The translations under genes were made by a program, and so were the position numbers. This document shows, one piece after another, positions 31,721 through 33,421 of a stretch of 33,421 nucleotides of DNA. Source of the stretch: JBGZFC01 sp964346495 (GTDB taxonomy: Bacteria > Bacteroidota > Bacteroidia > Bacteroidales > Dysgonomonadaceae); the NCBI GenBank assembly GCA_964346495.1, contig CAYFUW010000011.1, positions 1 through 33,421 of the forward strand, written 5' to 3'. A model generated the notes under the pieces. That model saw only the letters and a list, made by a program, of their open reading frames with translations. It searched no databases and was not told where the DNA came from. Every line of letters starts with the position of its first letter. Position 1 is the first letter of the stretch.

Positions 31721-32476
31721 ATGAAACATTTAGTGGCTGCAATAATGTTTTTTACACGTTTGCCGCTTTGGCGAATAAAAAAACTACATATTCCACAAGA
31801 GTATTTTAGTCAGGCAATAAACTACTGGTCGTTTGCAGGATGGATTACAGGCGGCGTTATGGCTGGAACATTGTGGCTTGCAGCGCAGATTTTGCCATTT
31901 TCAGTAGCTGTAATTGTAGCTATCGCATCCCGATTGATTCTGACCGGAGCTTTGCACGAAGATGGCTTTGCCGACTTTCTGGATGGCTTTGGTGGCGGGA
32001 CTTCACGCGAACGAATATTGGCAATCATGAAAGATTCGCATATCGGAGTTTATGGAGTGATTGGCTTGGCAATATATTTCCTGTTGATTTGGCAAATATT
32101 GGCAAATATGCCTTTAGAAGTTGCTACTATCGCTATTCTTGTTGCCGACCCGTTTAGCAAATTTGTATGTTCGCACATGACACTCTTTTTACCATACGAA
32201 CGCACGGCAGAAAGCAGTAAATCGGGCGTAGTTTACAGACGAATCTCATTCTCTGTTTGGATTGTAGCCGCTCTTTTCGGGTTACTCCCATTAATATTGA
32301 TTCCTGACGCAAAATGGTTAATAGCTTGCATTTTTCCAATAATTGTGTTTCTTTCATCTATATACTATATGAAGAAAAAAATTAACGGATACACGGGCGA
32401 TTGTTGCGGTGCGCAATTTATTGTGTGCGAACTATCGTTTTATTTAGGTATATTACTCGTATTAAGTTTAAGCTAA
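31721..32476 (+). CDS. cobS: adenosylcobinamide-GDP ribazoletransferase (cobalamin synthase)
   Basis: A 251-residue integral membrane enzyme that joins adenosylcobinamide-GDP with alpha-ribazole (phosphate) to complete the cobamide. The N-terminus AAIMFFTRLPLW and the motif HEDGFADFLDGFGGG (79-93), with the metal-binding acidic residues, are characteristic. Several hydrophobic segments follow, with the late motif GYTGDCCGA near residue 225. It lies in a tight operon with cobT (6 nt) and cobC (6 nt). Confidence 0.96.
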   Translation: MKHLVAAIMFFTRLPLWRIKKLHIPQEYFSQAINYWSFAGWITGGVMAGTLWLAAQILPFSVAVIVAIASRLILTGALHEDGFADFLDGFGGGTSRERILAIMKDSHIGVYGVIGLAIYFLLIWQILANMPLEVATIAILVADPFSKFVCSHMTLFLPYERTAESSKSGVVYRRISFSVWIVAALFGLLPLILIPDAKWLIACIFPIIVFLSSIYYMKKKINGYTGDCCGAQFIVCELSFYLGILLVLSLS

Positions 32477-32482
32477 AAAACT

Positions 32483-33004
32483 ATGACTATACATATTATC
32501 AGACACACATCGGTCGATATTGACAAGGGAGTCTGTTACGGACAAAATGATGTTCCTGTGAAAGATACCTTTATTGAAGAGGCTACAATAGTTAAATCTA
32601 AACTGGAAAATTTGCCGAAACCTGATGTCGCTTTTTCTAGTCCGTTAAGTCGATGCACAAAATTGGCTTCATTTTGCGGATTTGCTGATGCTATTCGTGA
32701 CGACAGATTGATGGAGATAAACTTTGGCGACTGGCAAATGCAACGTTGGGACGACATCGATATGACAATTTGGGAAACCGATTGGATTACCAACCCTGCT
32801 CCAAACGGCGAATCTTTTCTGGAGATGTACAACCGCGTTTCTCAATTTTTCGATGAAATTAAGGGTCGCAACTACACCAACGTTTTTATTTTCGCTCACG
32901 CCGGAGTAATCAATTGCGCCCGTATCTATTTTGGCAAAGCCACTTTTGAAACTGCTTTTGATGAGGCTTTAGAGTTTGGTGAGGTGGTGAGGTTTGAAAT
33001 GTGA
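32483..33004 (+). CDS. cobC: alpha-ribazole phosphatase (histidine phosphatase family)
   Basis: A 173-residue histidine phosphatase. The RHT is at residues 7-9 (IIRHTSVD), followed by CYGQNDVPV, SSPLSRCTKLASF, EINFGDWQMQRWDDI and the second histidine in FAHAGVINC. CobC removes the phosphate of alpha-ribazole phosphate or of adenosylcobalamin phosphate, the last step of the loop pathway. The assignment rests on the motif order (CYGxxDVPV, GDWQ) and on the position after cobT-cobS. It is the last recognisable gene of the operon. Confidence 0.93.
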   Translation: MTIHIIRHTSVDIDKGVCYGQNDVPVKDTFIEEATIVKSKLENLPKPDVAFSSPLSRCTKLASFCGFADAIRDDRLMEINFGDWQMQRWDDIDMTIWETDWITNPAPNGESFLEMYNRVSQFFDEIKGRNYTNVFIFAHAGVINCARIYFGKATFETAFDEALEFGEVVRFEM

Positions 33005-33092
33005 TTGGTTGAATAATCTTTTTCAATAGCTGTAGAACATATTAAAACATTCACTATATTTACAAAATGTTTGACAAATTCATTACACAACC

Positions 33093-33421
33093 ATGATAAA
33101 AGACAAAGAATATCCGGCAACTCACTCCATGTCAACAGCCTGGTTTGCTGTTGATAGTGAAGGAAATGTAGGTCTGATTGAATTTAATGAAAACGGACCT
33201 GTGCCAACGATTGTTCCTGAAGACACAATAGAATATATTATTGTTGAGCAATTTGTAGACGATAGTGGTAAAATAAAAAAGAGTGTTTTGACTGATGAGC
33301 AAATAAATTTATTTATCTCATGTTTAAACTTCAAGCCTTTTAACAATGATGAAACTTTTCTTTTTCAAAATATATGGCGAATTAATCCTAAACAAAAGGA
33401 TGAGTTCTTCGATATTATGAA
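33093..33421 (+). CDS. hypothetical protein, 3' end outside the window
   Basis: An open frame of 109 complete codons runs off the right edge, starting at ATG 33093 (MIKDKEYPATHSMSTAWFAVDSEGNVGLIEFNENGPVPTIV...). It has no signal peptide or membrane segment and is acidic. The start STAWFAVDSEGNVGLIEFNENGPVP resembles a pattern I have seen at the start of uncharacterised proteins, possibly immunity-like, but I cannot name a family. TATATTTA near 33052 is a near-match to the -7 consensus. It is the same strand as cobC but 88 nt away and probably a separate unit. Confidence 0.65.
   Translation, partial: MIKDKEYPATHSMSTAWFAVDSEGNVGLIEFNENGPVPTIVPEDTIEYIIVEQFVDDSGKIKKSVLTDEQINLFISCLNFKPFNNDETFLFQNIWRINPKQKDEFFDIM

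Noticed and set aside
33005..33040. Terminator after cobC (TTGAA...TTCAA)
   Set aside because: Only a 5-bp AT-rich stem and no T run; too weak to call.

Overview
The window is AT-rich Bacteroidota DNA, most likely Bacteroidales. Evidence: TAnnTTTG-type promoters (the -7 element of this phylum), a CarboxypepD_reg/TonB-dependent receptor, an RprX/RprY two-component pair, an S16 protein with a long Ala/Glu tail, and a clustered lysine fermentation pathway of the kind known in Porphyromonas-like bacteria and Fusobacteria. No tRNA, rRNA or CRISPR array was seen. A taxonomic assignment below phylum/order is inference.

Layout. 1-1054 (minus) is an RHS/YD-repeat core fragment running off the left edge. 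1219-4646 (plus) is a FemAB/GNAT-like transferase plus a TonB-dependent receptor. 4652-5500 is a RAYT (REP-associated tyrosine transposase) between two copies of a two-hairpin REP element. galE (minus) follows. 6749-8524 (plus) is SixA-like phosphatase, cyclophilin lipoprotein and cobalamin adenosyltransferase (TTG start). 8863-9450 is rpsP with a clear promoter, leader hairpin and terminator. 9639-12158 is a family 2 glycoside hydrolase broken by an in-frame TGA at codon 33. 12453-14724 is rprX-rprY.

14824-28545 is a 13-gene minus-strand block. In transcription order it reads kdd, kamA, four-helix-bundle gene, kamB, kamC, kamD, kamE, atoA (CoA-transferase subunit B), thiolase, an AAA/DUF4143 ATPase, crotonase, a secreted protein of unknown function, hbd. 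It covers L-lysine to beta-lysine (KamA), to 3,5-diaminohexanoate (KamDE, with KamBC as presumed reactivation ATPases), to 5-amino-3-oxohexanoate (Kdd), and the acetoacetyl-CoA/acetyl-CoA/crotonyl-CoA end (AtoA, thiolase, Hbd, Crt). The steps between (kce, kal) and CoA-transferase subunit A (atoD) are not in the window.

29134-33004 (plus) is a TIM-barrel sugar isomerase-like gene followed by cobU, cobT, cobS and cobC (nucleotide-loop assembly of cobalamin). Since KamDE uses adenosylcobalamin, these genes and cobO can supply its cofactor. A partial gene starts at 33093 and runs off the right edge.

The most unusual feature is the density and variety of small dispersed repeats at gene junctions, especially inside the kam block. 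A four-helix-bundle (S23/IVP family) gene with 19-nt inverted ends exactly fills the kamA-kamB gap, and related repeats fill other junctions and even encode the C-terminal tails of some proteins. I suggest this may be a small mobile unit analogous to RAYT/REP; the true RAYT/REP pair in the same window provides a comparison.
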